Origin: Pseudochrobactrum kiredjianiae
GTDB taxonomy: Bacteria > Pseudomonadota > Alphaproteobacteria > Rhizobiales > Rhizobiaceae
Reading direction: 5' to 3'
NCBI RefSeq assembly: GCF_030362795.1
Contig: NZ_JAUCBM010000009.1
Location: 47,526 to 111,525, forward strand
Length of the DNA: 64,000 bases
Within the stretch, counting starts at the first letter, position 1. Every line of letters begins with the position of its first letter. Both the position numbers and the translations under genes were made by a program. The notes under the pieces were generated by a model. It made no database searches and was not told the origin of the DNA. It saw nothing but the letters and a program-made list of their open reading frames with translations. Below, one piece after another: positions 35,440 through 45,994 of this stretch.

Positions 35440-36378
35440 TTATGCGTAGTCCGGGAACTTGTTTTGCAGTCTCTGATGGGTTTCTGCGCAGATTGCCGTT
35501 AAATGGGACAGCAAAGCTTCAGAACTAGCAACAACAGGCCGGTTGAGGGGGCGTAACGCCGACAGCACAAAATCCTGTGCCGGAATAAAAGGTTTCAGAA
35601 CCAATCCCTGCTTTTCATAACTCAGAGCGGTCAAAGGATTGACGATCGAAACGCCCAATCCTCTCAGCACCATTTCACAGACACTATTGGCGGATTGTGA
35701 GGACAGGAACAACCGACGCTGCGTCCCCGTCATGTCAAAAATACGTTCCACGCTCAGCCGGTAAGGGTCTTGTGAGCCAAGGCTGATAAAGTTCTGGCCT
35801 TCAAAATCCTGCGGCTCCAGATAATCCCGCGCTATAAGCGGATGCTCCGGCGGTAAGACTGCCACGAGTTTAAAGACCCACAACACCCGCGCTTCGGCGT
35901 CTCTCTGGGTATAAAAATCCTCAATAAGACCAATATCGAAGTTGAAACCGGAAATACTGGACTGATTGCGCGGATCAACTGTACTGATCTGCAGGGTCAA
36001 GTCCGGATGGATTTTGCTCAGTCGTGCAATCGCGTCAGGCAGGATTGTCTGCGCAAAAGCAGGCAGGGAGGCGACGGTCAGCACTTCTGCTGATGCATCA
36101 CGCAGTCGATCGATAAAGCCGTTAATACGGTCGAGGCCGATAAAGGACGCCTGTACTTCCTCAAATAATTTAAGCGCGCGTGCGGTGGGTACCACGCGTT
36201 GCAAGCGCCGCTCAAAAAGCGGAAAGCCGATATGTTCCTCAAGGCGGGATAATTCACGGGTGATCGTTGGTTGAGATGAGCCGAGAGCCGCAGCTGCGGC
36301 CGTCACCGTACCGAATTTCATCGTTGCTCTGAAAATCTCTACCTGACGCAGATTGATATGATTTTTGCCAGACACCAT
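35440..36378 (-). CDS. LysR family transcriptional regulator
   Basis: The 312-residue protein has an N-terminal winged helix-turn-helix (NLRQVEIFRATMKFGTVTAA, then SSQPTITRELSRLEEHIG) and a two-lobed effector-binding domain. The frame is open from 36465, but the ATG at 36378 gives the usual LysR N-terminus. It is divergent from the hydrolase and peptide-transporter cluster, so it probably regulates that operon in response to a transported or released compound. This is inference from position only. Confidence 0.9.
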   Translation of the reverse strand: MVSGKNHINLRQVEIFRATMKFGTVTAAAAALGSSQPTITRELSRLEEHIGFPLFERRLQRVVPTARALKLFEEVQASFIGLDRINGFIDRLRDASAEVLTVASLPAFAQTILPDAIARLSKIHPDLTLQISTVDPRNQSSISGFNFDIGLIEDFYTQRDAEARVLWVFKLVAVLPPEHPLIARDYLEPQDFEGQNFISLGSQDPYRLSVERIFDMTGTQRRLFLSSQSANSVCEMVLRGLGVSIVNPLTALSYEKQGLVLKPFIPAQDFVLSALRPLNRPVVASSEALLSHLTAICAETHQRLQNKFPDYA

Positions 36379-36441
36379 AAATGCCTCATCTATTTGAGGT
36401 GTTATGTTACCAGTTAATATCAAAAATGAATTAAGTTCCAA

Positions 36442-36457
36442 TGATATTTCTATATCA
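36442..36457. promoter_or_regulatory. Possible LysR operator dyad
   Basis: TGATAT-TTCT-ATATCA is a perfect 6-bp dyad in the 144-bp gap between the divergent LysR gene and the hydrolase gene. Its size suits a LysR half-site pair. No binding data are visible. Confidence 0.35.
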
Positions 36458-36522
36458 AAGCACAAAGTTTCATGGCTAACTCATGGGAAAAGAAGAGGCT
36501 CTCAAAGGGAGCCATAAGGGGA

Positions 36523-37443
36523 ATGACAAAAATGGGTGTTGAAGCTCATAAATCCCATCCGGCAGCGCGTGCTCTTGAGCAGGCCTTGCAGATGACCAAT
36601 GGCGGATTAACGCCGGATCAGGTTTGCGTTGCAGCCTGCCTTTATGATGCGCCGTTGCGTCTGACTGATCCCGGTGCGCTGGTTGATTTACCGTGGTTTT
36701 CCCATCAGGCGGACAAGCCGCTTTATCCTGCCAGCGTGGTAAAACTGTTTTTTCTAAATGCTTTGGCTGCGTTTCGCGAAGAGGGCAGGCTTGCCTATCA
36801 CGATGAAGATGAGCGCGCTGCCCGTGAGATGATGGCAATCTCTTCCAATGAAGCAACCGTCTATCTTGTGGGCAGACTGACTGGTGCTGACGACGGTGCA
36901 CCCTTAGAGGGAGAGGCGCTGGCGCAATGGTGTGCTGCCCGCGAACAGGTGCAGCAATGGTATGACAGCCAGAACCGTACGGAATTTGCCGGAATTCGTG
37001 TTTTGCACGGCACTTATCAGGACAGCCCTTATGGCCGCGCCAAGCAAATTCGCACTGGTAACAATGGTAATCTACTCACCGCTTTGTCTGCTGCTACACT
37101 GATGCATGACATTGCGCGTGGCGCACGTCCGCAGGCGGACTGGATGATGAAACTGATGGAACGGGAGTTCCAGCGCGGACAGAGCAATCTCGATCCGGAT
37201 GGCGATCAGGTCACAGGTTTTCTGACCGACAGCATACCGGCAGAGTATAAAGTCTGGTCAAAAGCCGGTCATACTTCATGGACGCGGCATGATCTGGTCT
37301 ATGCCGAGCGGCCGGATGGCAAGAGTTTTATTCTGTGTGTGATGAGCGAGGGAGAATGGCCGGCGGCGGATAAAAGCTTCTTGCCGGCTTTTGCGCGTTT
37401 GTTCTGTGATTATGCCTTTACAGAGCATAACACCTTAAAATGA
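36523..37443 (+). CDS. Beta-lactamase-like serine hydrolase
   Basis: This protein belongs to the class A beta-lactamase/penicillin-binding fold (beta-lactamase2 type). The catalytic SxxK is SVVK in YPASVVKLFF (about residue 71 of this start), the second motif SSN lies in AISSNEATV, and the third motif is KAG in WSKAGHTSW instead of KTG. No signal peptide is visible, so it is probably cytoplasmic, unlike a resistance lactamase. Its partners are a peptide ABC importer and a transpeptidase/amidohydrolase fusion, which suggests hydrolysis of a peptide or amide. Possible starts are 36472, 36523 and 36532; 36523 and 36532 each have a purine-rich site about 10 bases upstream. Confidence 0.83.
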   Translation: MTKMGVEAHKSHPAARALEQALQMTNGGLTPDQVCVAACLYDAPLRLTDPGALVDLPWFSHQADKPLYPASVVKLFFLNALAAFREEGRLAYHDEDERAAREMMAISSNEATVYLVGRLTGADDGAPLEGEALAQWCAAREQVQQWYDSQNRTEFAGIRVLHGTYQDSPYGRAKQIRTGNNGNLLTALSAATLMHDIARGARPQADWMMKLMEREFQRGQSNLDPDGDQVTGFLTDSIPAEYKVWSKAGHTSWTRHDLVYAERPDGKSFILCVMSEGEWPAADKSFLPAFARLFCDYAFTEHNTLK

Positions 37444-37558
37444 TTGTAGCATTGCCGTTTTAGGCAACACGTATATACACGATAAAGATCGTCTTGTTTC
37501 AACGGAGAACTGAAACAGGACTGATAATGCAAGTACAGCACAGTACAAAGGGGAAGAG

Positions 37559-39163
37559 ATGAATTACCGGTCTGTTATCAAGTCAGCATTTCTTGCTGCA
37601 ACATTGTCCGTAGCTGCGCCTGCCGTTTTGGCATGGGCTGAGACACCACAATCCGGCGGCACATTGCATCTGGCCGCGCCTTATGGCGCCGCACTGAAAA
37701 GCCTCGATCCGCATGTGACGTATAATTCGCAGGATATGGCTGTTTCAAAAGCGTTTCACCGCTCGCTCTATTCATGGGATTCAGCTAAAAATGCGCCAGC
37801 GCTTGATCTGGCAGAGTCCGTGACCACAAGCGAAGACGGCAAGACTTTTACCTATAAGCTGTTTGACAATATTTATTTCCATAACGGCCGCAAACTGACC
37901 GCAGATGATGTGATCTGGTCCTATACCCGTATTATGGACCCGTCCAAAGGTTATCCGGGGGCAGTACAGGTTGGCACACTTGTCGGCGCACAGGAATATG
38001 CGAAGGGAGAAGCCAAAGAGATCAGCGGTATCAAGAAGATTGATGACAATACATTCTCTCTGACTTTCAAAGAGCTGACCGATCCTTCGACGCAGTTTTT
38101 TGAGGCTATTACCGCTATCCTGCCGAAAGAAGAAGTTGAAGGCGGCAATTTCCTCTCCAAACCGGTTGGTCTCGGGCCGTTTGTTTTTGAAAACCATGTT
38201 GAAGGTTCCAAAATCTCCGGCAAGAAATTTGATAAATATTACAAGGCTGACAAGCCTTATGCGGATGCTGTGGATTTCACTATTTCCGGTGATAACAGCG
38301 CACTGGATATGGCCTTCCGCGCGGGTGAGCTGGATGCAACCGTGCTGTCGGAAAATGCCTATACAATGTATAAGGCTGATCCGGAACTCTCCAAAGGTCT
38401 GATCGAAATCTCGGAAGTGTTTACCCGTCATATGGGTTTCAATACCGAGAAGAAACCGTTCGATGATGAGCGCGTGCGTCAGGCAATCAACTATGCGGTT
38501 GACCGCGATATTATCATTCGTAAACTTTTGAAAGACAAAGCCTATAAGGCCACCGGCTGGTTGCCTGCAACCTCTCCGGCTTTCGACAAGGACCGTGCGC
38601 CTTATGCCTATGATCCGGCAAAAGCAAAAGAGCTGCTAACCACTGCGGGCTATCCTGATGGTTTTGAATTCACCGCAACAGTGACCGAAGGCAATAGCAG
38701 CCTTGGTACACTGGAAGCGATGATGCCGTTCCTCAAAGAAATCGGGATCAATGCAAAAGCAAAAGTAGTGGATTCCAACACGCTGGTTGATGAGATGAAC
38801 CAGGGGCTTGCTGCTGCATGGTTCCGTTCTGCCGGTACTGGCCCTGATCCGCTGACAACATTGCGTTGTTTTGACAGCCGCGTAAGCCGTCCAGCCTGTA
38901 ACCGCAGTGCTTTTAAAGATCCGGCTTATGATGCGATGCTTGATGAAGCAGCAGCAGAAACCGATCCGGCCAAGCGCATTGAACTTCTGAAAAAAGCCGA
39001 CGGCTATATTTTCGAAAAAGCGCCGGTCTGGTTCAACAACTACAACAAGGCCGTTCTCGCAACCCAGCCTTGGATTCACGGTGTGGATGCCAATGTGACA
39101 GAAGCCGCGATTATCGAGGTGGATTCACTCTGGCTCGACGAGAATGCGCCGGGACGTAAGTAA
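37559..39163 (+). CDS. Peptide ABC transporter substrate-binding protein
   Basis: This 534-residue periplasmic protein of the SBP_bac_5 (DppA/OppA) family has a signal peptide with cleavage likely after LAWA near residue 27. Family features are SLDPHVTYNSQDMAVSKAFH near 48 and the GLGPFVFE segment near 205. Two cysteines in CFDSRVSRPAC may form a disulfide, as in other dipeptide-binding proteins. AAGGGGAAGAG precedes the ATG. It delivers substrate to the two permeases downstream. The ligand is not known. Confidence 0.92.
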   Translation: MNYRSVIKSAFLAATLSVAAPAVLAWAETPQSGGTLHLAAPYGAALKSLDPHVTYNSQDMAVSKAFHRSLYSWDSAKNAPALDLAESVTTSEDGKTFTYKLFDNIYFHNGRKLTADDVIWSYTRIMDPSKGYPGAVQVGTLVGAQEYAKGEAKEISGIKKIDDNTFSLTFKELTDPSTQFFEAITAILPKEEVEGGNFLSKPVGLGPFVFENHVEGSKISGKKFDKYYKADKPYADAVDFTISGDNSALDMAFRAGELDATVLSENAYTMYKADPELSKGLIEISEVFTRHMGFNTEKKPFDDERVRQAINYAVDRDIIIRKLLKDKAYKATGWLPATSPAFDKDRAPYAYDPAKAKELLTTAGYPDGFEFTATVTEGNSSLGTLEAMMPFLKEIGINAKAKVVDSNTLVDEMNQGLAAAWFRSAGTGPDPLTTLRCFDSRVSRPACNRSAFKDPAYDAMLDEAAAETDPAKRIELLKKADGYIFEKAPVWFNNYNKAVLATQPWIHGVDANVTEAAIIEVDSLWLDENAPGRK

Positions 39164-39176
39164 GTCTCATGCTGAT

Positions 39177-39204
39177 CTGCAATCCGCTTTGATGCGGGTT
39201 GCAG
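39177..39204 (+). terminator. Hairpin between binding protein and permease genes
   Basis: CTGCAATCCGC pairs with GCGGGTTGCAG (one G-U pair) around a six-base loop. Such hairpins often raise the amount of binding-protein mRNA relative to the permease part of the operon. Confidence 0.55.
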
Positions 39205-39325
39205 AAGCAGACAATGTTGCTGGTCTATATTGGTTAAACACAGACCAGTGGCAGCCCCTGTGACAGGGTTTGTCGCGGGAGCGGAGCATGGCGGCCATCA
39301 ACCGCCCGTTTTTCCTGCATAATTT

Positions 39326-40270
39326 ATGGATATTCCTATGCTGATGGTGATTGGCAGGCGTCTGCTGCAGTCCTTCGTGACAGTTTTTGCGGCAATCACG
39401 CTGATTTTCTTTCTCTTCAGTGTCATGCCCGGCACTTTCGTGTCTGCGGTCTCCGGTGATAAGCGTGACATTGACCCTGCGGTGATTGAGCGGATTGAAA
39501 AAGAGCTCGGCCTCAATGATCCGCTGCCTGAGCGTTTCGGCCGTTATATCGGCGGTCTGGTGACGGGCGATCTGGGCACGTCCTTTGCCACACAGCGTCC
39601 GGTGACAGATATGTTGTCGACCCGCATTGTGGCGTCGTTCCGGCTTGCTGTCGGGGCAATCTTTTTTGCGGTGCTGATCGGTCTGCCGCTCGGCTTTCTG
39701 GCGGCGGTGCGGCAAGGCACATGGCTGGATACCACGGCGATGATTACAGCCGTGTCGGGTCTGTCCCTGCCGAGCTTCTGGTTCGGTTTGATCGCGATGT
39801 ATTTTGTGTCTCTGCAACTGGGACTGCTGCCGACCTTCGGCTATGGCAATGGCAGTATCAAAAATCTCATTCTGCCTGCCATCACGCTGGGCATCGGGCC
39901 AATGGCTCTGCTGGCGCGTACCACCCGTGCGGCGGTGCTGGAAACGATGAATGCGGATTTTGTCCGTACGGCGCGTTCTAAAGGCAATTCAGAATTCCGT
40001 ATCGCGACCAAACACATGGCGCGTAACGCTTTCGTGCTGGTGCTGACAACGATCGGCCTGCAATTCGGCTCAATGCTTGGCGGTTCTGTGGTGATTGAAA
40101 ACCTGTTTGCATGGCCCGGTATCGGCTCATTGCTGATCCAGTCTGTCTCGATGCGCGATATCCCGACAGTGCAGGGCTGTATTCTCGTGATTGTGCTGTT
40201 CTTCCTCGTCATCAACACGCTTGTCGATATCGCCTATCTGATGATCGATCCGCGTATTCGCTACGGGTGA
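39326..40270 (+). CDS. Peptide ABC transporter permease, DppB type
   Basis: This 314-residue inner-membrane permease has six helices, a periplasmic loop after the first helix (LGLNDPLPERFGRYIGGLV), and the EAA coupling loop (MNADFVRTARSKGNSEF near residue 210) that contacts the ATPases. The C-terminus DIAYLMIDPRIRYG is typical of DppB/OppB. A second ATG at 39338 is possible as start. It works with the adjacent DppC-type permease. Confidence 0.93.
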   Translation: MDIPMLMVIGRRLLQSFVTVFAAITLIFFLFSVMPGTFVSAVSGDKRDIDPAVIERIEKELGLNDPLPERFGRYIGGLVTGDLGTSFATQRPVTDMLSTRIVASFRLAVGAIFFAVLIGLPLGFLAAVRQGTWLDTTAMITAVSGLSLPSFWFGLIAMYFVSLQLGLLPTFGYGNGSIKNLILPAITLGIGPMALLARTTRAAVLETMNADFVRTARSKGNSEFRIATKHMARNAFVLVLTTIGLQFGSMLGGSVVIENLFAWPGIGSLLIQSVSMRDIPTVQGCILVIVLFFLVINTLVDIAYLMIDPRIRYG

Positions 40271-40275
40271 GCGCC

Positions 40276-40332
40276 ATGACACAGCATAATCTGAAATTCC
40301 ACGATTTTTATGAACAGGGCAGGCAGATTTGA
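40276..40332 (+). other. 18-codon frame preceding dppC-type gene
   Basis: ATG at 40276 opens an 18-residue frame (MTQHNLKFHDFYEQGRQI) whose TGA overlaps the next ATG. Its content resembles the short cytoplasmic N-terminus of DppC/OppC permeases. It is either a coupled leader peptide or the detached N-terminus of the permease after a frameshift. Confidence 0.4.
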
Positions 40333-41146
40333 TGTTACGCTCCAATCTTATCATAGGACTTACCATCTTTGTGTGTATCGCGCTGGTCGCAATATTTGCA
40401 CCATGGATCGCACCTTATGACCCTGTCGGGCACTCCAATCTGATGTATGCGGAAGAGCCGCCAAGCGCGCAATTCTGGTTTGGTACGGATGAACAGGGTC
40501 GCGATATTTTCTCGCGTATTGTTTATGGTGCGCGAATTTCGCTGCTGATCGGCCTCGCCATTCAGGCGATGAACACCTGTATCGGCGTTCTGCTTGGCCT
40601 GTCAGCCGGTTATATCGGCGGCTGGTGGGATGAATTTGTGCAAGGTCTGACCAATCTGATGCTTGCGATCCCGACTATTGTTTTTGCATTGGCGCTGATG
40701 GCGGTTCTCGGACCCGGCTTGCTGAGCCTGTTGATTGCGCTTGGTTTGACTGACTGGGCCTATAGCTGCCGTATCTCGCGTGCGCAGGTTCTGACCCAAA
40801 AATCCCAGAACTATGTGCAGGCTGCCCGCACACTCGGTTTTGGCCGGTTCTACATCATGCTGCGTGAAATTCTGCCGAATATCGGTGGGCCGCTGATTGT
40901 TGTGGCAACAATGGGTATCGGTTCGGCAATTATGGCGGAAGCTTCGCTCTCCTTCCTTGGTCTTGGCGTCGTGCCACCGGCACCAAGCTGGGGCGGTATG
41001 CTGGCGCGTGCCCGTGAGCAGCTGATGGTTGCCCCTTGGGTAGCGATTTTCCCGGGGCTGGCGCTGTTTATTACAGTGCTTGGTTTTAACATGCTGGGCG
41101 ATGGTCTGCGCGATCTTCTCGACCCGCATGGGAGGTCAAAACGCTG

Positions 41147-41147
<1 letters not shown>
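40332..41147 (+). CDS. Peptide ABC transporter permease, DppC type
   Basis: The 271-residue permease begins directly with its first helix (SNLIIGLTIFVCIALVAIFA), followed by WIAPYDPVGHSN and WFGTDEQGRDIFSRIVYGAR, the DppC family pattern. The EAA loop is SQNYVQAARTLGFGRFYIM. GLGVVPPAPSWGGML near the end is also typical. The ATG at 40332 overlaps the stop of the preceding 18-codon frame. The stop overlaps the next ATPase start. The N-terminus is short compared with E. coli DppC. Confidence 0.92.
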
Positions 41148-42119
<972 letters not shown>

Positions 42120-42127
<8 letters not shown>

Positions 42128-43133
42128 ACAGGTTTTTCTTTCTCCCGCACCAGCGGCTGATGCTGAAGATGTGCTGGCTGTGCGTGACCTGAATATTCAC
42201 TATACAGTACGTGAGGGCTTCCGGCAAAAACCCTTGAAGGCTGTGAATGGTGTTGATCTGTCAATCCGCGCCGGTGAGTGCCTTGGTCTGGTTGGCGAAA
42301 GTGGCTGCGGAAAATCAACACTGGCCAGCGCGATTATGGGGCTGGTGCCTTATACATCCGGCTCGGTTCATGTCGCAGGACAGGATGTGCCGAAAGCGGT
42401 TAAGAATGATCCGCTCAGTCAGGCACGTAATGTGCAGATGGTGTTTCAGGATCCGTTTGCTTCGCTTAATCCACGTCGTTCGGTGCGTGATGCACTGGCT
42501 GCGCCTTTGCGTTTGCACGGCATGAAAGACAAAGCGGAAATCGAAGCGCGTGTGGTTGATATGCTGACCAAGGTTGGCATGAAGCCGGAAGCGGCAGATC
42601 GCAGGCCACATGAATTTTCCGGCGGGCAGCGCCAGCGTATCTGTATTGCACGTGCCCTGATCGTTGAGCCTAAATTGCTGGTCTGTGACGAGCCGGTCTC
42701 CGCGCTTGATGTATCGATCCGTGCGCAGATTATCAATCTGCTGCTGGAGCTTAAAGACGAGCTGGGCATTGCTTTGTTGATGATCTCCCATGATTTGGGT
42801 GTTGTCGAGCATATGAGTGACCGGATCGCTGTGATGTATCTGGGGCGTATCGTGGAAGAAGGCGTGTGGAGTGATATTTTCACTAAGCCTTTGCATCCTT
42901 ATACGCAGGCATTGATTGCTTCTATTCCGGATCCGCTGGCTGCGGAGCGCCATCCGCGCCGTATGCAGGGCGAGGCGCCGTCACCGCTCAAGCCGCCATC
43001 GGGTTGTGCCTTTAATCCGCGCTGCCCGTCGGTGTTTGATGCGTGCCGTGAGGGCGATGTGCCGGACTTTACGCAAGCCATCGGCAATCCGTCACACCGT
43101 GCCAGATGTCATTTACTGGAGCGAGTGGTCTGA
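42120..43133 (+). CDS. Peptide ABC transporter ATPase, DppF type
   Basis: This second ATPase of the importer has 337 residues. Motifs are Walker A GESGCGKSTLASA near residue 60, Q-loop MVFQDPFASLNPRRSVRD, signature FSGGQRQRICIARAL, Walker B LLVCDEPVSALDVS and ISHDLGVVEHMSD. The C-terminal extension has the CAFNPRCPSVFDAC and ARCHLL cysteines. The start overlaps the DppD-type gene by eight bases. It completes a full five-part importer. Confidence 0.93.
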
Positions 43134-43222
43134 TCGCGCCCGCTGCGTGATAAATCTTGATCCTTATTCTGTCTGGAGCGCGGTAAAGGCTCCGGTCATT
43201 GTTGTAAAACAGGTTGAATATT

Positions 43223-44773
43223 ATGAGCCAAAATCCGTTTATGGTCGGAACACTCGAACAACCGACAATCGTTGTCCGCACCGGTCAGGATCCGCAAAAT
43301 CCGCATATTGGTCTGCTGACCATTGATGACTGGACAGTTAAATGCGCTATCGGGCGCAATGGTCTGATTGACCCGCAGCTGAAACGTGAAGGCGATGGTA
43401 AAACTCCGCGCGGCCGTCATCCGCTGCGCTATGGTTTTTACGATCCGGAAGTCTTCGGCGATGAACCGCGCAGCTTTGATTTTCCGTTTCTGCCGAAGCC
43501 GGAAAACTATCGCTGGGTTGAAGATGCCGATAGTCCTTTTTACAATCAGCTGGTTTTTGAAACGGATGAAACACAACCGTCGCGTCGTGGCGAGCGTCTG
43601 TTTGACCTGATTATTCCGGTGGGCTGGAACGATGCTCTGCCGGAAGCGCGTGGTGGCTCGGCGATTTTCATGCATACGGCGAGACCTGATTACAGCGGCA
43701 CCTCCGGTTGCGTGGTGGTCGCCCATGAGCATTTGATGGAACTGGCACGCCGTGTCCGTCCGGGCATGGTGGTTGATATTTCTTCAATCAATGATGCAGT
43801 GAAACCACTGACACCTTTGGTGAGCAATCCGCCGAAATCGATTGAAACCGTTACATTTCATGGTCTGAAACCGGGGCCGCGCCTGATTGTAACCGGCTCT
43901 GTTCATGGCAATGAGCCGTCCGGCCCCTATGCAATCAGCCGTCTGATCAGCGAATTCCGTAGCGGACAGCGAGAGCTGGAATGTGGTCAGGTGACTTTTG
44001 TGCCGGTGGTCAATGGTCTGGCCTTCCGTAACAACACCCGTATCGGTGATCGCAACTTTAACCGCAACTTGTCGGAAAGCGCAATCCCGCAGGATAATGA
44101 AGATCGTGTTGCCAATGTTATCTGTCCGCTGTTGCGCGCGCATGATGTGCTGATTGATCTGCATTCTTTCGGATCGGAAGGTGAGGCCTTCGCGCTGTTT
44201 GGCCCGCGTGATAATCAGGGAGCGCTTGAGCCTTTTGTCCATGAAGCTTCCGAGAGCAAGCTGGCAAAAGCCATGAACCTGCCGCTGCTGGTGCATGGCT
44301 GGTTGCCTGCCCATGAGAAGGCGATTAAGCAAAAGCGCGAAGCCGGTGTAACAGAAGGCCTGTCATCGCTGCATGGTGTAGGCACCACAGAATATATGCG
44401 CTTTGCCGGTGGGTATGGTGTGACTGTTGAGTGTGGCCAGCATCTTGACCCGAACGGTCCGCAAATTGGTTATGATTGCGTAATCAATGGCATGGTCGCG
44501 CTTGGTATAATCAAAGATGCTCCGCAAAAACCGAAACCGCTACGCGTATTGGAAATTTCCGAGGCTATTCTGGCTGATCACGATGATGATCAGTTGCTCA
44601 AGCGTTTTGTCACTGGTGAAGCGGTGAATGAGGGCGAAGTGATCGGTAAACGTGTGGATGGCCGTGATATAGTGATGCCGTATGACGGCGCGATCATTTT
44701 CGCCAGCCTAACCTCTCCGGCTCATAGTGAATTGTGCTTCCTGTGCAAGGTTAGTGATCGCTTGCAGGACTAA
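43223..44773 (+). CDS. Fusion of L,D-transpeptidase-type domain and M14/AstE-type zinc amidohydrolase
   Basis: The N-terminal 190 residues are a YkuD/ErfK-like domain of the COG3786 type: GREGDGKTP-like segment (REGDGKTPRGRHPLRYG), then the catalytic motif HTARPDYSGTSGCVVV with His151 and Cys163. From about residue 205 a succinylglutamate desuccinylase/aspartoacylase-type domain follows, with zinc ligands His228 and Glu231 (SVHGNEPSG) and His314 (DLHSFGSEGE). No signal peptide is seen. The frame is open from a TTG at 43214; CAGG suits the ATG at 43223. The two activities together, beside a peptide importer, suggest processing of peptidoglycan-derived peptides. This is inference; the fusion is not one I know from the literature. 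Confidence 0.83.
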   Translation: MSQNPFMVGTLEQPTIVVRTGQDPQNPHIGLLTIDDWTVKCAIGRNGLIDPQLKREGDGKTPRGRHPLRYGFYDPEVFGDEPRSFDFPFLPKPENYRWVEDADSPFYNQLVFETDETQPSRRGERLFDLIIPVGWNDALPEARGGSAIFMHTARPDYSGTSGCVVVAHEHLMELARRVRPGMVVDISSINDAVKPLTPLVSNPPKSIETVTFHGLKPGPRLIVTGSVHGNEPSGPYAISRLISEFRSGQRELECGQVTFVPVVNGLAFRNNTRIGDRNFNRNLSESAIPQDNEDRVANVICPLLRAHDVLIDLHSFGSEGEAFALFGPRDNQGALEPFVHEASESKLAKAMNLPLLVHGWLPAHEKAIKQKREAGVTEGLSSLHGVGTTEYMRFAGGYGVTVECGQHLDPNGPQIGYDCVINGMVALGIIKDAPQKPKPLRVLEISEAILADHDDDQLLKRFVTGEAVNEGEVIGKRVDGRDIVMPYDGAIIFASLTSPAHSELCFLCKVSDRLQD

Positions 44774-44780
44774 AATGATA

Positions 44781-44819
44781 CTGCACGCCTGTTTGTTTGA
44801 GGAATGAACAGGCGTGCAG
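44781..44819 (+). terminator. Hairpin closing the peptide-transporter operon
   Basis: A perfect 13-bp stem (CTGCACGCCTGTT / AACAGGCGTGCAG) with a 13-base loop starts 8 bp after the fusion gene. No T-run follows. Confidence 0.65.
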
Positions 44820-45023
44820 ACGATTTATTGGTGCATTTATATGGCGCCTCAGTGGCTTCAAGGAATAGCCATTTATACCGCGCTTCGCGATTTCAGCAGA
44901 ACAATTTCACAGAAATGGTTTAAGTATGAAATTTCATGCTTGAATTATTTCTGTATTTGTGGAGATATTTACTGGTTTCCGATAAAAGGAGTGTATTCGG
45001 AAGCACAGGCAGGAGGAGAGAGA

Positions 45024-45893
45024 ATGCGGAATAGTTTGACTGCGCCAGTTTTACAGAATGGAAATGCAAGACCTTTTCTCCGCAATTGGGAGCAGGCCTA
45101 TTCCAATGTGAAGCATGTTGTCGATTCTGCGTGTTTTCCTCCGCAATGGCAGCAGAAGTCCCGAAGCTTTCGCGACCAGATGGAAGCACAGAGCCGATTT
45201 TCAGGCGATGTGCGTTATGGTTCAGCAGAGCGTAATCTTCTTGATCTTGTGTTGCCGCAGGCGCAGCCACGCGGATTGGTTGTTTTTGTACATGGCGGTT
45301 ATTGGCTACGCTTTGACAAATTCTATTTCACGCATTTAGCCCAAGGCGCTGTTGCACATGGCTTTGCGGTGGCCATTCCGTCCTATACGCTGTGTCCGCA
45401 GGCCAGCATTCCTGAAATCACGGCGGAAATTGCTATGGCGATAAAACAGGCCGCATCAATGGTTGAGGGACCATTGCATTTGGCAGGGCATTCTGCGGGC
45501 GGGCATCTGGTGGCACGGATGGCAACGACGACAACACCGTTGAACCGCAGCTTACAACAGCGTTTGCGTAAAATTGTACCGATCTCGGCTGTGACGGATT
45601 TGCGGCCATTGCTCAATCTTGAAATGAACAAAGATTTTAAACTTGATCTCGAGCAAGCGCGTCTTGAAAGTCCTGTTTTACAAGAACCGTTAGCTGGGAC
45701 AGATATCACCACATGGGTAGGCGCAGAGGAATTGCCGGAATTTGTTCGTCAAAGTCGGGCGCTGGCGAATTTATGGAGCGGCTTTGATGTCCGGATCGAT
45801 CAGGTTGAGGAGTCTGATCGTCATCATATGAATATTCTGGATGGCCTTGAGCATGCGGACCATCCGCTGACGCGTAAATTATTATGTCTTTAG
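45024..45893 (+). CDS. Alpha/beta hydrolase, arylformamidase-like
   Basis: The 289-residue protein has the oxyanion motif HGGYW (residues 90-94) and the nucleophile elbow GHSAGGH with Ser157; the acid and His near the C-terminus (ESDRHHMNIL) complete the triad. This pattern is typical of the arylformamidase/kynurenine formamidase-like group, but no tryptophan-catabolism gene is nearby, so the substrate is open. The frame is open upstream to 44814, but AGGAGGAG at 45011-45018 fixes the ATG at 45024. It precedes a branched-chain-type importer on the same strand, 101 bp away. Confidence 0.85.
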   Translation: MRNSLTAPVLQNGNARPFLRNWEQAYSNVKHVVDSACFPPQWQQKSRSFRDQMEAQSRFSGDVRYGSAERNLLDLVLPQAQPRGLVVFVHGGYWLRFDKFYFTHLAQGAVAHGFAVAIPSYTLCPQASIPEITAEIAMAIKQAASMVEGPLHLAGHSAGGHLVARMATTTTPLNRSLQQRLRKIVPISAVTDLRPLLNLEMNKDFKLDLEQARLESPVLQEPLAGTDITTWVGAEELPEFVRQSRALANLWSGFDVRIDQVEESDRHHMNILDGLEHADHPLTRKLLCL

Positions 45894-45994
45894 AGTATTT
45901 CGCATTTTTGTGTTCGGAGTCTGAAAAGCAAGCTTGTAAGTCTTGGTAATTTATTATTGAACTACCCAATAACAATAATCACGAGGGAACACTG

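Noticed and set aside
36523..37443. Antibiotic-resistance beta-lactamase
   Set aside because: The SxxK and SxN motifs fit the fold, but no signal peptide is seen, the third motif is KAG, and the gene lies in a peptide-transporter operon. A resistance role is not supported.
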